DNA of 64,000 nucleotides from Acetivibrio saccincola (lineage in GTDB: Bacteria > Bacillota > Clostridia > Acetivibrionales > Acetivibrionaceae), in NCBI RefSeq assembly GCF_002844395.1, contig NZ_CP025197.1, positions 558,001 to 622,000 on the forward strand, in the 5' to 3' direction. Position 1 is the first letter of the stretch, and each line of letters begins with the position of its first letter. The position numbers and the translations under genes were made by a program. Below are positions 46,408 to 55,779 of the stretch, in pieces. Below the pieces are notes generated by a model. That model saw nothing but the letters and a program-made list of their open reading frames with translations. It was not told where the DNA came from and searched no databases.

Positions 46408-48096
46408 TTGAAATTACAAACCAAGAAGCTAAAGACGGATATATTGATTATCGGCGGGGGAACAGCCGGATGCTTTGCGGCAATTACCATCGGGGAAAAC
46501 TCTGACTTAAAAGTGATAATTGCAGAAAAGGCAAATATAAAAAGAAGCGGGTGTTTAGCGGCAGGGGTAAATGCCTTAAATGCCTATATAGTAAAGGGGC
46601 AGACTCCTGAAAGCTATTTAGAATATGTAAAAAAAGATTCGGAAGATTTGATACGGGAAGACCTTGTTTATTCAATTTCCAAAAGGCTTAACAGTGTAAC
46701 ACAAAAGATAGAGAATTTAGGTCTTGTTATACAAAAGGATGAAAAAGGGGAGTACGTTTCAAGGGGCAATAGAAACATAAAAATAAACGGGGAAAATATA
46801 AAACCCATTTTAGCTGAGGCTGTAGAAAAGAACAAAAATATAAAAGTTTTAAACTATGTAAACATAATAGATTATATAAAAAAGGACGAGAAAATTATAG
46901 GAGCGTACGGATTTTCAAACAGAGAAAAAGTATTTTATGTAATTTTAGCAAAGGCGGTTATATGTGCCACAGGCGGGGCAGCAGGTCTTTACAGGCCAAA
47001 CAATCCGGGATTTTCAAGGCATAAAATGTGGTACTGTCCATTTAACACTGGGGCAGGATATGCAATGGGAATAAGGGCAGGGGCGGAAATGACAACCTTT
47101 GAAATGAGATTTATTGCCCTGAGGTGTAAGGATACCATAGCCCCCACGGGTACAATTGCCCAGGGGGTAGGGGCGCCTCAGGTAAACGGTTACGGGGAGG
47201 AATACCAGGAAAAATACGGTTCAAATAAAACTTCAATGAGACTTTTTTCAACAGTTGAGGAAAACAAAGAGGGGAGGGGACCATGTTTTTTAAAGACCTC
47301 GGGGATTTCTAAAAAAGAAGAGGAGGAACTTTTGAAGGCGTATCTTAACATGGCTCCTGCCCAGACTTTAAAATGGATTGAAACAAACAGTCTCCCTTCT
47401 TTTAGTGATGTTGAAATTGAAGGCACCGAGCCCTATATAACGGGAGGACATACAGGAAGCGGGTACTGGGTGGATACAAAGAGAGCCACCAACCTTAAAG
47501 GACTGTATGCAGCAGGGGATGTGGCAGGGGGAGCACCTCAGAAGTACGTGACAGGATGTTTTGCGGAAGCTGAAATAGCTGCCCTTTCCGCATTGGAATA
47601 CATAAAGGATAAAAAAGAAGAAGAAATAGACGACGGCGAAGTGGAAAAGAAGCAAAAACAGGTGGAAAGTTTTTTAGGAGATAAGTCAGGTATTTATGGC
47701 ATAGAAGAAATTGAAGAGGCTATGCAAAAGGTGATGGATCAGTATGCCGGCGGCATCTGTGACGGGTATTCCTATAACCTTAAAAAACTTCAAATTGCAA
47801 AACTAAAAATAGATGAACTTTTAGAACTTTCAAAGGGTTTAAAGGCAAAAGACATGCACGAACTTATGCTTATTTTTGAAGTGATAGACAGATTGTTTGT
47901 TTGTAAAGTACTTATAAGGCATTTAGAAGAGAGAAAAGAAACAAGATGGCGTGCTTTTCAGGAGAATAAAGACTACCCTGAAAAAGATGATGAAAATTTC
48001 TTAAAATTTATAAATTCCAGGTATGAAAACGGGGAGATAAAGGTGGTATTCAGGAATTTGGTAAAAAGGGATGATATTTATGAGCATTATGATTGA
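46408..48096 (+). CDS. aprA: Adenylylsulfate (APS) reductase, alpha subunit, AprA-like flavoprotein
   Basis: TTG 46408 with AAAGGTGGTGAG fits best; the frame is open from 46396. About 562 residues: the FAD loop DILIIGGGTAGCFAAI, KRSGCLAAGVNALNAY, an active-site region TFEMRFIALRCKDTIAPTG, GGHTGSGYWVDT and GLYAAGDVAGG. The last three resemble AprA more than fumarate reductase or aspartate oxidase. It would reduce APS to sulfite with FAD. AprA is best known from dissimilatory sulfate reducers; here every neighbour is assimilatory. It overlaps the ferredoxin subunit by 17 bases. Confidence 0.85.
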   Translation: MKLQTKKLKTDILIIGGGTAGCFAAITIGENSDLKVIIAEKANIKRSGCLAAGVNALNAYIVKGQTPESYLEYVKKDSEDLIREDLVYSISKRLNSVTQKIENLGLVIQKDEKGEYVSRGNRNIKINGENIKPILAEAVEKNKNIKVLNYVNIIDYIKKDEKIIGAYGFSNREKVFYVILAKAVICATGGAAGLYRPNNPGFSRHKMWYCPFNTGAGYAMGIRAGAEMTTFEMRFIALRCKDTIAPTGTIAQGVGAPQVNGYGEEYQEKYGSNKTSMRLFSTVEENKEGRGPCFLKTSGISKKEEEELLKAYLNMAPAQTLKWIETNSLPSFSDVEIEGTEPYITGGHTGSGYWVDTKRATNLKGLYAAGDVAGGAPQKYVTGCFAEAEIAALSALEYIKDKKEEEIDDGEVEKKQKQVESFLGDKSGIYGIEEIEEAMQKVMDQYAGGICDGYSYNLKKLQIAKLKIDELLELSKGLKAKDMHELMLIFEVIDRLFVCKVLIRHLEERKETRWRAFQENKDYPEKDDENFLKFINSRYENGEIKVVFRNLVKRDDIYEHYD

Positions 48097-48394
48097 AAGT
48101 GAAAAGTGTACTGCATGCGGTCGGTGCCGGGAGGTATGCCCGGGAAACCTTCTTTACCCTGACAGCCTGGGGAAAACCGTAATAAGGTACCCTAAAGACT
48201 GCTGGGGCTGCACCTCATGTTTAAAGGAATGTTCCTTTAATGCAATTAGGTATTTTTTGGGGGCTGATATTGGAGGAAGAGGCAGCACCCTTCATGTGAA
48301 AAAAGAAGGCAACTTAATGCACTGGATTATTAAAAATCCAAGAGGGGAAGAAAAAATCATAATCATTGATAAAAGCAAAGCAAATGCATATTAG
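48080..48394 (+). CDS. aprB: APS reductase beta subunit, AprB-like ferredoxin
   Basis: ATG 48080 follows AAAAAGGGA; an earlier ATG at 48071 is possible. The 104-residue product has two 4Fe-4S motifs (CTACGRCREVCP and CWGCTSCLKEC), GADIGGRGSTLHVKKE, and a C-terminal tail like AprB, which passes electrons to the AprA flavin. It is somewhat shorter than dissimilatory AprB. Confidence 0.87.
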   Translation: MSIMIESEKCTACGRCREVCPGNLLYPDSLGKTVIRYPKDCWGCTSCLKECSFNAIRYFLGADIGGRGSTLHVKKEGNLMHWIIKNPRGEEKIIIIDKSKANAY

Positions 48395-48421
48395 AATGCA
48401 TATAAAAAGGAGGTTGTATTT

Positions 48422-49222
48422 ATGGATCATCTGGATCGTTTGGAAGCCCAAAGTATTTATATATTGAGGGAAGCATATAAAAAGTTTGGAAAGCTGGCTA
48501 TGCTGTGGTCTATCGGAAAAGATTCCACTGTGATGTTCTGGCTTGTGAAAAAGGCGTTTTTCGGCCACTGTCCCTTTCCCTTCATACACATAGACACTTC
48601 TTATAAAATACCCGAGATGATTGAATACAGGGACAGGATAGCAAAGGATTATAATATAGAGCTTATAGTACACAAAAATGAAAAGGCATTAAGTGAAGGA
48701 ATGGGACCGGACAAAGGGAGGCTTGTATGCTGTAAAGCACTTAAAACAGATCCTCTTTTAGAGGTGGTATCAAAATATAAATTTGAAGGTTTGATTTTAG
48801 GGATAAGAAGGGATGAAGAAGGATCCCGCTCAAAAGAGAGGATTTTTAGTGAGAGAAACAAGGACTCTGAGTGGGATTATACAAACCAGCCCCCTGAATT
48901 GTGGGATCAGTTTAAAACAGACTTTCCAAAGGGAAACCACATAAGAATACACCCTATTCTTCACTGGAATGAAATTGATATTTGGAGCTATATTGAAAGG
49001 GAGAAAATTCCCTTAGTTGACTTGTACTTTTCCAGAAACGGAAAAAGGTACAGAAGCCTTGGATGTGCCCCATGTACAGGACAGATAGATTCAAATGCTT
49101 CAACAGTTGAGGAAATTATACAGGAATTAAAAAACACAAAAATAAGCGAAAGAGCCGGAAGGGCACAGGATCAGGAAGATGCCTATGCTATGCAGAAGCT
49201 GAGAAAAGCCGGATATATGTAG
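48422..49222 (+). CDS. cysD: Sulfate adenylyltransferase subunit 2
   Basis: ATG 48422 follows AAGGAGG. The 266-residue PAPS-reductase-like ATP pyrophosphatase has the PP-loop [48 protein letters not shown] and SLGCAPCTG. With CysN it forms APS from sulfate and ATP, supplying AprAB. A block of 39-bp repeats separates it from cysN. Confidence 0.95.
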   Translation: MDHLDRLEAQSIYILREAYKKFGKLAMLWSIGKDSTVMFWLVKKAFFGHCPFPFIHIDTSYKIPEMIEYRDRIAKDYNIELIVHKNEKALSEGMGPDKGRLVCCKALKTDPLLEVVSKYKFEGLILGIRRDEEGSRSKERIFSERNKDSEWDYTNQPPELWDQFKTDFPKGNHIRIHPILHWNEIDIWSYIEREKIPLVDLYFSRNGKRYRSLGCAPCTGQIDSNASTVEEIIQELKNTKISERAGRAQDQEDAYAMQKLRKAGYM

Positions 49223-49236
49223 AAAGGATATGAAAT

Positions 49237-49392
49237 GATGATATGTAATGAAGGTATGTAATGAGGATAAGCACTGATGGCATGTAGTGAAGGTATGTAA
49301 TGAGAATATGCCATGATGGCATGTAATGAAGGTGTGCAGTGGGAATATAGAATGATGATTTATAAAGAGGATGCATATTGAGGATATATGGT
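49237..49392 (+). repeat. Four 39-bp tandem repeats between cysD and cysN
   Basis: Units beginning GATGATATGTAATGAAGG, GATGGCATGTAGTGAAGG, GATGGCATGTAATGAAGG and GATGATTTATAAAGAGG start at 49237, 49276, 49315 and 49354, exactly 39 bases apart. The last is the most diverged. Unit borders contain the inverted repeat ATGCCAT-G-ATGGCAT. No frame is maintained and there are no spacers, so it is neither gene nor CRISPR. Confidence 0.85.
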
Positions 49393-49412
49393 AAAAAGGG
49401 AGAGGATGCAAA

Positions 49413-50773
49413 ATGGATGCAAAAAAAGAGATATTAAAGATAGTTGTTGTAGGTCATGTTGACCATGGAAAATCCACAGTGATTGGAAGGCTTTTGTACG
49501 ATACAAAAGCTCTTCCTGAAGGTACTGTAGAAAAGGTAAAAAGAATTTCAAAAGAAACAGGAAAGCCATTTGAGTATGCATACCTTTTAGATGCATTTGA
49601 AGAAGAACAGAGGCAGGGTATAACTATAGACATTACGCAAATTCAGTTTCACACCCAAAAAAGAAATTATGTTATAATTGATGCCCCGGGTCACAGGGAG
49701 TTTTTAAAAAACATGATTTCAGGGGCTGCAAATGCAGAAGCCGCACTGCTTATTATATGTGCCAATGAAGGAATACAGGAACAGTCAAAAAGACATGGAT
49801 ATATTCTTTCCCTTCTTGGGATACAAAAGATATATGTAATAGTGAATAAAATGGATCTTATTGACTATTCAGAAATTAAGTTTAATCAGATAAAAAAGGA
49901 TATGGATAAATTTTTAAATAATCTAAATGTATTCCCACTAAAATATATACCTGTATCAGCATTTAACGGGGAAAACATTACAAAGCCTTCTGATAAAATG
50001 AAGTGGTATAAGGGAAAACCCCTTTTAGATGCATTAGACCTTTTTGAAAAAGATAATGCCCTTGAAGATAAACCTTTAAGATTTCCCATACAGGATGTGT
50101 ACAAATTTGACAGCAGAAGGATAGTTGCAGGAAGAATTGAATCCGGAAAACTCAAAGTGGGGGATGAAATACTTATATCCCCGGAGGGCAAGTGCACCAA
50201 AATAAAGTCCATAGAAGGCTGGAATGTAAAAAAACCTTTAAAAGAGGCGGTGGCAGGTGAGTCTGTAGGCATTACTTTAGAAGATGAGTTTTTTAATAAA
50301 AGAGGGGAGATTATATCACACAGAGAAAATGCCCCTTCAGCTTCTGATTTCCTTAAAGTTAATGTATTCTGGCTGGGTAAAAACCCCCTTGTAAAAAACA
50401 AAAAGTACAAAATAAAACTGGTAACACAAGAGGTTGAAGGTGAAATACACTCAATTGATAAAGTAATTGACGCCACCACTTTAAAGGCAATAGAAAATGT
50501 AGGAGAGGTTAAAACAAATGATGTGGCAGAGGTTACATTAAAATTAAAGGAAAAGGTTGTATTTGATAGTTTTAGTTCAAATCCAAATACAGGGAGATTT
50601 GTAATAGTTGACGGGTATGATGTTTGCGGGGGTGGAATAATATCGAGGGCTAAAACAGAGGAAAAATATAATACAAGTACATTTAAATGGTTTGAATCCA
50701 AAAATTTATACATGCTAAAGAGCCTCATATTTAAACTTTTTACCGGAAAAATAAAAAATATTAAAAATAGTAC

Positions 50774-50777
<4 letters not shown>
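49413..50777 (+). CDS. cysN: Sulfate adenylyltransferase subunit 1 (GTPase)
   Basis: ATG 49413 follows GGGAGAGG. The 454-residue EF-Tu-like GTPase has GHVDHGKST (P-loop), [22 protein letters not shown] and NKMD motifs, then two beta-barrel domains ([17 protein letters not shown]). GTP hydrolysis drives APS formation by CysD. There is no fused APS kinase domain, consistent with direct APS reduction by AprAB. Its stop codon lies within the -35 box of the tRNA promoter. Confidence 0.94.
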
Positions 50778-50911
<134 letters not shown>

Positions 50912-50917
50912 TTTTGT

Positions 50918-50992
50918 TGGGATGTAGCCAAGCGGTAAGGCACCAGACTTTGACTCTGGCATTCCAAGGTTCGAATCCTTGCATCCCAGCCA
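50918..50992 (+). tRNA. tRNA-Gln (anticodon TTG)
   Basis: Acceptor TGGGATG/CATCCCA, anticodon stem CCAGA/TCTGG with TTG at 50950-50952, T-arm AAGGTTCGAATCCTT, encoded CCA. Confidence 0.97.
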
Positions 50993-50995
50993 TTT

Positions 50996-51071
50996 GAGCC
51001 ATTAGCTCAGTCGGTAGAGCACTTGACTTTTAATCAAGGTGTCGAAGGTTCGATTCCTTCATGGCTCACCA
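50996..51071 (+). tRNA. tRNA-Lys (anticodon TTT)
   Basis: Acceptor GAGCCAT/ATGGCTC, D-arm AGCTCAGTCGGTAGAGC, anticodon stem CTTGA/TCAAG with TTT at 51029-51031, T-arm with GGTTCGATTCC, encoded CCA at 51069-51071. Confidence 0.97.
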
Positions 51072-51106
51072 AAATAATTAAAGTAATGTTCTGTACGGAC
51101 AAAACT

Positions 51107-51168
51107 AAAAGCAGAAGCCTCTTGATTGACGGGAATAAAGTTTCAATCAAGAGGCTTTTGCTTTTTCC
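51107..51168 (+). terminator. Terminator of the tRNA operon, shared with prfC
   Basis: A long stem (AGCAGAAGCCTCTTGATTGA near 51110-51129 with its complement at 51143-51162, one mismatch) is followed by TTTTTCC. The mirror T-run at its left could also end the minus-strand prfC transcript. Confidence 0.85.
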
Positions 51169-51226
51169 TCTTATAATGCCTGTAAAAGCATATTTGATAC
51201 TTTTATGTTAATTTGGTTTTCTTTGT

Positions 51227-52828
51227 TCAACTCTTTTTTGCAATATCATGTAGTTCCAGGGAATTGTTTTTTTCTTTAGCCCAACTGATAGACCATTCAT
51301 TTTCAAATAAAAGAACATATCTTTCCTCTTCGTCCTGAACAATCATAGTTGAACTTGTAAGAGTAAGTTTTCTGGGATCTATTGTGCTATCCGCTATCCA
51401 GCGGGCAAATCTGTGAGGAAGTTTTTGAATTTTTAAATCCACACCATACTCATTTTTAAGCCTGTATTCCAAAACTTCAAATTGCAGTACACCTACAGCG
51501 CCGATAATAAATGCTTCAATACCTATATCAATTTGTTTAAATACCTGTATAGCCCCTTCTTCAGCCAGTTGGTTGATGCCTTTTAAAAACTGCTTTCTCT
51601 TCATGGTATCTGCAGGAATAACCCTTGCAAAGTGCTCAGCAGGGAAAACAGGTATTCCTTCAAATTCCAGTTTGGCATTTCCTTCACTTAAAGTATCACC
51701 TATTTGGAATATTCCAGGATCAAATACTCCTATTATGTCTCCCGGGTAAGCTTCTTCCACAATGGTGCGATCCTGGGCCATAAATTGCTGGGGTTGGGAA
51801 AGCTTCACTTCTTTTCCTTCTCTCACATGGTAAACTGACATACCTTTAGAAAAACGCCCTGAACAAATTCTTATAAAAGCAATTCTATCCCTGTGGGCAG
51901 GGTTCATATTTGCCTGAATTTTAAACACAAAGCCTGTAAACTTATCTGATTCCGGGATAACCGGACCTTCTGAAGAATCTTTAATACCCGGTTTGGGGGC
52001 CAGCTGTAAGAATTTTTCTAAAAAAGGCTGTACCCCGAAATTGGTCATGGCACTACCAAAGAATATAGGAGTGAGATTGCCGGAATCAAACTTTTTTTTG
52101 TCAAACTCATCCCCGGCTATATCAAGAAGCTCAATATCTTCACATAGTTTATTATAGTAGTGTTCCCCTAAAAGATCTAAAAATACTTTATCTTCAACAC
52201 TTCCTTTAGTGGATGAAACAATATTTTGACCGTGTTTGCCCCCTTCAAACAACTCTATTTGAGCCAGTTCCCTGTTATAAACCCCTTTAAAATCTCCATC
52301 AGTTCCTATTGGCCAATTTATGGGATAGGAGCGTATTTTGAGAACTTGTTCAATTTCTTCCATTAGCTCAAAGGGGTCTTTACTTGCTCTGTCCATTTTA
52401 TTTACAAAAGTAAATATAGGAATACCTCTCATTTTGCAGACATGAAATAGCTTTATCGTCTGTTCTTCCACACCTTTTGCACCGTCAATAAGCATAACTG
52501 CACTGTCTGCTGCCATAAGGGTTCTGTAAGTGTCTTCACTGAAATCCTGGTGGCCGGGGGTGTCAAGTATATTTATACAATACCCTCCGTATTCAAATTG
52601 CAGTACACTTGATGTAACAGAAATACCCCTTTGTTTTTCAATTTCCATCCAATCAGAAACTGCATATTTATTTGTCTTTCTGGACTTAACGGAGCCGGCA
52701 AGCCTTATAGCGCCCCCGTAAAGCAAAAGCTTTTCTGTCAATGTTGTTTTACCGGCGTCAGGGTGCGATATGATTGCAAATGTCTTCCGCCTGTCTACTT
52801 CTTTAGAAATTATATCTTTCAGGTTCAT
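51227..52828 (-). CDS. prfC: Peptide chain release factor 3
   Basis: ATG at 52828 (MNLKDIISKEVDRRKTFAII) follows GAGG; the frame is open to 52861. The 533-residue translational GTPase has SHPDAGKTTLTEKLL, DTPGHQDFSEDTYRTL and FVNKMDR motifs, the domain II barrel, and the RF3-specific C-terminal part (GVLQFEVLEYRLKNEYG, HRFARWI). It recycles RF1/RF2 from the ribosome. It is a single gene. Confidence 0.95.
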   Translation of the reverse strand: MNLKDIISKEVDRRKTFAIISHPDAGKTTLTEKLLLYGGAIRLAGSVKSRKTNKYAVSDWMEIEKQRGISVTSSVLQFEYGGYCINILDTPGHQDFSEDTYRTLMAADSAVMLIDGAKGVEEQTIKLFHVCKMRGIPIFTFVNKMDRASKDPFELMEEIEQVLKIRSYPINWPIGTDGDFKGVYNRELAQIELFEGGKHGQNIVSSTKGSVEDKVFLDLLGEHYYNKLCEDIELLDIAGDEFDKKKFDSGNLTPIFFGSAMTNFGVQPFLEKFLQLAPKPGIKDSSEGPVIPESDKFTGFVFKIQANMNPAHRDRIAFIRICSGRFSKGMSVYHVREGKEVKLSQPQQFMAQDRTIVEEAYPGDIIGVFDPGIFQIGDTLSEGNAKLEFEGIPVFPAEHFARVIPADTMKRKQFLKGINQLAEEGAIQVFKQIDIGIEAFIIGAVGVLQFEVLEYRLKNEYGVDLKIQKLPHRFARWIADSTIDPRKLTLTSSTMIVQDEEERYVLLFENEWSISWAKEKNNSLELHDIAKKS

Positions 52829-53113
52829 ACTTTTACCTCGTATTACATGTTTTATTTTCAAACAGGTTTATTTTATATTATTGTTTAATATTCTGTCAAA
52901 TGGTTTATTTAAATATTAATTGGAGAATTTATTTTTGTCATTAAGACAAAAAAAGAGGATTTTTGTTTATAGACATAGAATAGTATATAAGGGTAGATAT
53001 CGGAAATTTGTCTGAAAAACTAAAGTCCTTTTTAAAAAGCAAAAGATTTAAAATAAGAAAAGTTAACGTTATAGGTTGGTAACACTAATATTATGTGGTA
53101 AGGGGATAATGCC

Positions 53114-54787
53114 ATGAAAGAGAACAATTTAAATGTTATTAAAGTTATGTTTCCTGACAACAGCGAAAAGGAAGTTTTTGAAGGAATATCCCTTCTTGAA
53201 CTTAGCAAGGACTATCAAGATAAATACAAATCGGTAATTGTTGCTGCAAAAGTAAATAATGACATCAAAGAGTTAAGCTATCATCTATACGAAAGCTGTA
53301 GGGTGGAATTTATTGATTTAACCCATGAAGATGGAATGAGGATATACAGGAGAAGCTTAAATTTTATATTAATAAAAGCTGTAAATGACCTTTTTCCTGA
53401 AAGAAAAGTTATCATATGCCACTCCATAAGTAAGGGGCTCTACTGTGAAATAGAAGGGGAAGCAGAACTTACCCCTGAAGAAGTGGAAATGATAGAAAAG
53501 AGAATGAGGGAAATTGTAGATCAAAAATTTCCTTTTGTAAAGAAAATAATGTCAATATCTGATGCCAAGGAATTATTTAAAAAGATAGGAAGAATGGACA
53601 GATATAATGCAGTGGAGCACAGAAACAAGCCGTATGTGACTGTATATGAATGTGACGGCTTTGAGGATTATTTTTACGGATACATGGTTCCTGATACCGG
53701 CTATTTAAAATATTTCAAGTTAAAGCACTACCACTCAGGACTTATTATGCTGTATCCTCAAAATACAGAACCAGAGGAAATACCCCCTTTTAAAGAACAA
53801 AAGAAACTCTTTAATATTTTCAAAGAGTATAAAAACTGGGTGAGAATACTTGGTGCTGCAAATGTGGGGTCATTAAATGACATTGTAAAAAAAGGTTCTA
53901 TAAATGAAATAATACGTATTTCAGAGGCCCTGCATGAGAAAAAAATAGCACAAATTGCAGATATGATAGCTTTTAATGAAGATAAGAAAAAAGTGATACT
54001 CATTGCAGGACCCTCATCTTCAGGCAAGACCACTTTTGCTCAAAGACTATCTATACAGCTTAGGGTAAATGGGCTAAGACCTGTTACAATTTCCTTGGAT
54101 GATTATTTTGTGGACAGGGAAAAAACCCCTAAAGATGAAAATGGTGAATATGATTTTGAGGCTTTAGAGGCCATTGATTTAAAACTATTCAATGAGCATC
54201 TGGCCATGTTGATAGAAGGAAAAGAAGTTGATGCCCCTATATTTAACTTTCCGAAGGGGTGTAGGGAAAGTTTTACAAGGAAGCTGAAAATTGACGATGA
54301 CCAGCTCCTTATAATTGAAGGAATACACGGGTTAAATGACAGGCTTACAGCTTCTATACCAAGAAGCAAGAAATTTAAAATATATATAAGTGCTCTAACT
54401 TCAATGAATATTGATGACCACAACAGAATTCCCACTACAGACACCAGGTTTATAAGAAGAATAGTGAGAGACCACCAATTCAGAAGCTGTAGCGCTGTAA
54501 ATACCATAAACAGATGGCCTTCTGTAAGAAGGGGAGAGGAGAAGAACATTTTCCCCTTCCAGGAAGAAAGTGATGTTATGTTTAATTCATCACTGATATT
54601 TGAGCTGGGTGTTTTAAAAGTGCTGGCAGAGCCATTGTTGATGGAGATTGATCAATCACAGCCGGAATATTCAGAAGCAAAAAGGCTTATTGAATTTTTA
54701 GGAAACTTTTTGCCGATAGATTCAAAAGAGATACCAACCAATTCAATAATAAGAGAGTTTATAGGTGGCAGTTGTTTTTACACATAA
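53114..54787 (+). CDS. TGS-domain / uridine kinase-like fusion protein
   Basis: ATG 53114 follows AAGGGG. Of 557 residues, about 8-70 are a TGS-type domain and about 70-230 match the editing/second-additional-domain part of threonyl-tRNA synthetase (FPERKVIICHSISKG). About 285-500 are a uridine/phosphoribulokinase-type P-loop kinase (LIAGPSSSGKTTFAQRLSIQL, SLDDYFVDREKTP, LLIIEGIHGLN). The fusion is widespread in Firmicutes and is usually called a nucleoside kinase; the substrate is not firmly known. It is a single gene with a 220-base upstream region holding no other feature that I can support. Confidence 0.9.
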   Translation: MKENNLNVIKVMFPDNSEKEVFEGISLLELSKDYQDKYKSVIVAAKVNNDIKELSYHLYESCRVEFIDLTHEDGMRIYRRSLNFILIKAVNDLFPERKVIICHSISKGLYCEIEGEAELTPEEVEMIEKRMREIVDQKFPFVKKIMSISDAKELFKKIGRMDRYNAVEHRNKPYVTVYECDGFEDYFYGYMVPDTGYLKYFKLKHYHSGLIMLYPQNTEPEEIPPFKEQKKLFNIFKEYKNWVRILGAANVGSLNDIVKKGSINEIIRISEALHEKKIAQIADMIAFNEDKKKVILIAGPSSSGKTTFAQRLSIQLRVNGLRPVTISLDDYFVDREKTPKDENGEYDFEALEAIDLKLFNEHLAMLIEGKEVDAPIFNFPKGCRESFTRKLKIDDDQLLIIEGIHGLNDRLTASIPRSKKFKIYISALTSMNIDDHNRIPTTDTRFIRRIVRDHQFRSCSAVNTINRWPSVRRGEEKNIFPFQEESDVMFNSSLIFELGVLKVLAEPLLMEIDQSQPEYSEAKRLIEFLGNFLPIDSKEIPTNSIIREFIGGSCFYT

Positions 54788-54846
54788 AAAATAAGTTTGT
54801 TTGTGAGAGTTGTTTGTGAAAATTTATTTGTACATCTCCTGCTTTT

Positions 54847-54882
54847 TATAACACATTGTTACATCCATAACAATGTGTTATA
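54847..54882 (+). promoter_or_regulatory. Rex-like operator ahead of the DRTGG / iron-sulfur operon
   Basis: A perfect 15-bp inverted repeat, TATAACACATTGTTA (54847-54861) and TAACAATGTGTTATA (54868-54882), with 6 bases between. Its core, TTGTTA-N6-TAACAA, equals the clostridial Rex box TTGTTAA-N4-TTAACAA except for the innermost pair. It ends in TTATAATTATATAA, a likely -10 region. The same inverted repeat could also act as a weak terminator for the preceding kinase gene. Confidence 0.65.
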
Positions 54883-54964
54883 ATTATATAACCCCATAAA
54901 AAATATAGCAGGACGAGACTAAATAAAATATTATAACTGCATAAATAAAAAAGGTGGTTAATAC

Positions 54965-55318
54965 ATGAAAGTAAGAGAAATAATAGATATTTTGGATGCT
55001 GAGATTTTAACCGGAGAAGAAAATCTGGATATGGAAATAAAATCAGCCTGTGGAGCAGATTTAATGAGTGATGTTATGGCTTATGTAAAGGAAAATGTTG
55101 TTTTGCTTACAGGTCTTGTAAATCCACAAGTTATCAGGACTGCAGAAATGATGGATATTAGTGTTGTTGTTTTCGTTAGGGGAAAAAGGCCTGAGAAAAA
55201 TATAATCAGCCTGGCAGAAGAAGCGGGCATGACTATACTCACAACAAAACACCCTATGTTTATAGCATGTGGCAAGCTCTATAGTAAGGGATTGCAAGGA
55301 AGAGGTGTTTGGGATTGA
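54965..55318 (+). CDS. DRTGG-domain protein, first copy
   Basis: ATG 54965 follows AAGGTGG. The 117-residue product is a single DRTGG-type domain (MKVREIIDILDAEILTGEEN, GADLMSDVMAYVKENVVLLTG), otherwise seen in phosphotransacetylase and HPr-kinase N-termini. The molecular role is unproven; a regulatory ligand-binding function is inferred. It begins a five-gene unit with signalling and iron-sulfur proteins, and a second DRTGG protein follows the iron-sulfur gene. Confidence 0.85.
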   Translation: MKVREIIDILDAEILTGEENLDMEIKSACGADLMSDVMAYVKENVVLLTGLVNPQVIRTAEMMDISVVVFVRGKRPEKNIISLAEEAGMTILTTKHPMFIACGKLYSKGLQGRGVWD

Positions 55319-55329
55319 GTGGGAGTGTA

Positions 55330-55749
55330 ATGACTAGGGAATTTGTTATACCTGCTAATGATTTTGCAGCTGCCGGGGAAGCTTCCAGCAGTGTGAAAAG
55401 AATGCTGGTACAGCTGGGAGTTGATCCACTGATAGTTAAAAAAACAGCTATTTCCATGTATGAAGCAGAGATGAATGCAGTAATTCATGCAGATGGGGGA
55501 AAGGCTTTGCTTGAAATAGACAGTGAAAAAATCCTTATAAAGATACAGGATCAGGGACCGGGAATACCTGATTTGGATAAGGCAATGGAAGAAGGTTATT
55601 CAACAGCCCCTGATGAAATAAGAGAGCAGGGCTTTGGAGCAGGAATGGGACTACCTAATATGAAAAGGTATTCTGATAAACTTGATATAAAGACGGAAGT
55701 GGGCAAAGGCACAACAGTTGAGATTACAATATTCCTTAAACAGGCATAG
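55330..55749 (+). CDS. RsbW/SpoIIAB-like serine kinase or anti-sigma ATPase
   Basis: ATG 55330 follows GTGGGAG; the frame opens earlier at 55309 inside the DRTGG gene. The 139-residue GHKL ATPase has the N-box YEAEMNAVIHA, the G1 box DQGPGIPD and the G2 region GFGAGMGLPNMKRYSD. Such kinases bind or phosphorylate partner proteins in switch systems. No anti-anti-sigma gene is adjacent, so its target may be the DRTGG or iron-sulfur protein (inference). Confidence 0.88.
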   Translation: MTREFVIPANDFAAAGEASSSVKRMLVQLGVDPLIVKKTAISMYEAEMNAVIHADGGKALLEIDSEKILIKIQDQGPGIPDLDKAMEEGYSTAPDEIREQGFGAGMGLPNMKRYSDKLDIKTEVGKGTTVEITIFLKQA

Positions 55750-55779
55750 GGGTTTTCCTGCTGTATGGAGGATGATATA

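Noticed and set aside
49237-49392. 39-bp repeats as a CRISPR array
   Set aside because: Head-to-tail repeats without spacers between two sulfur genes.
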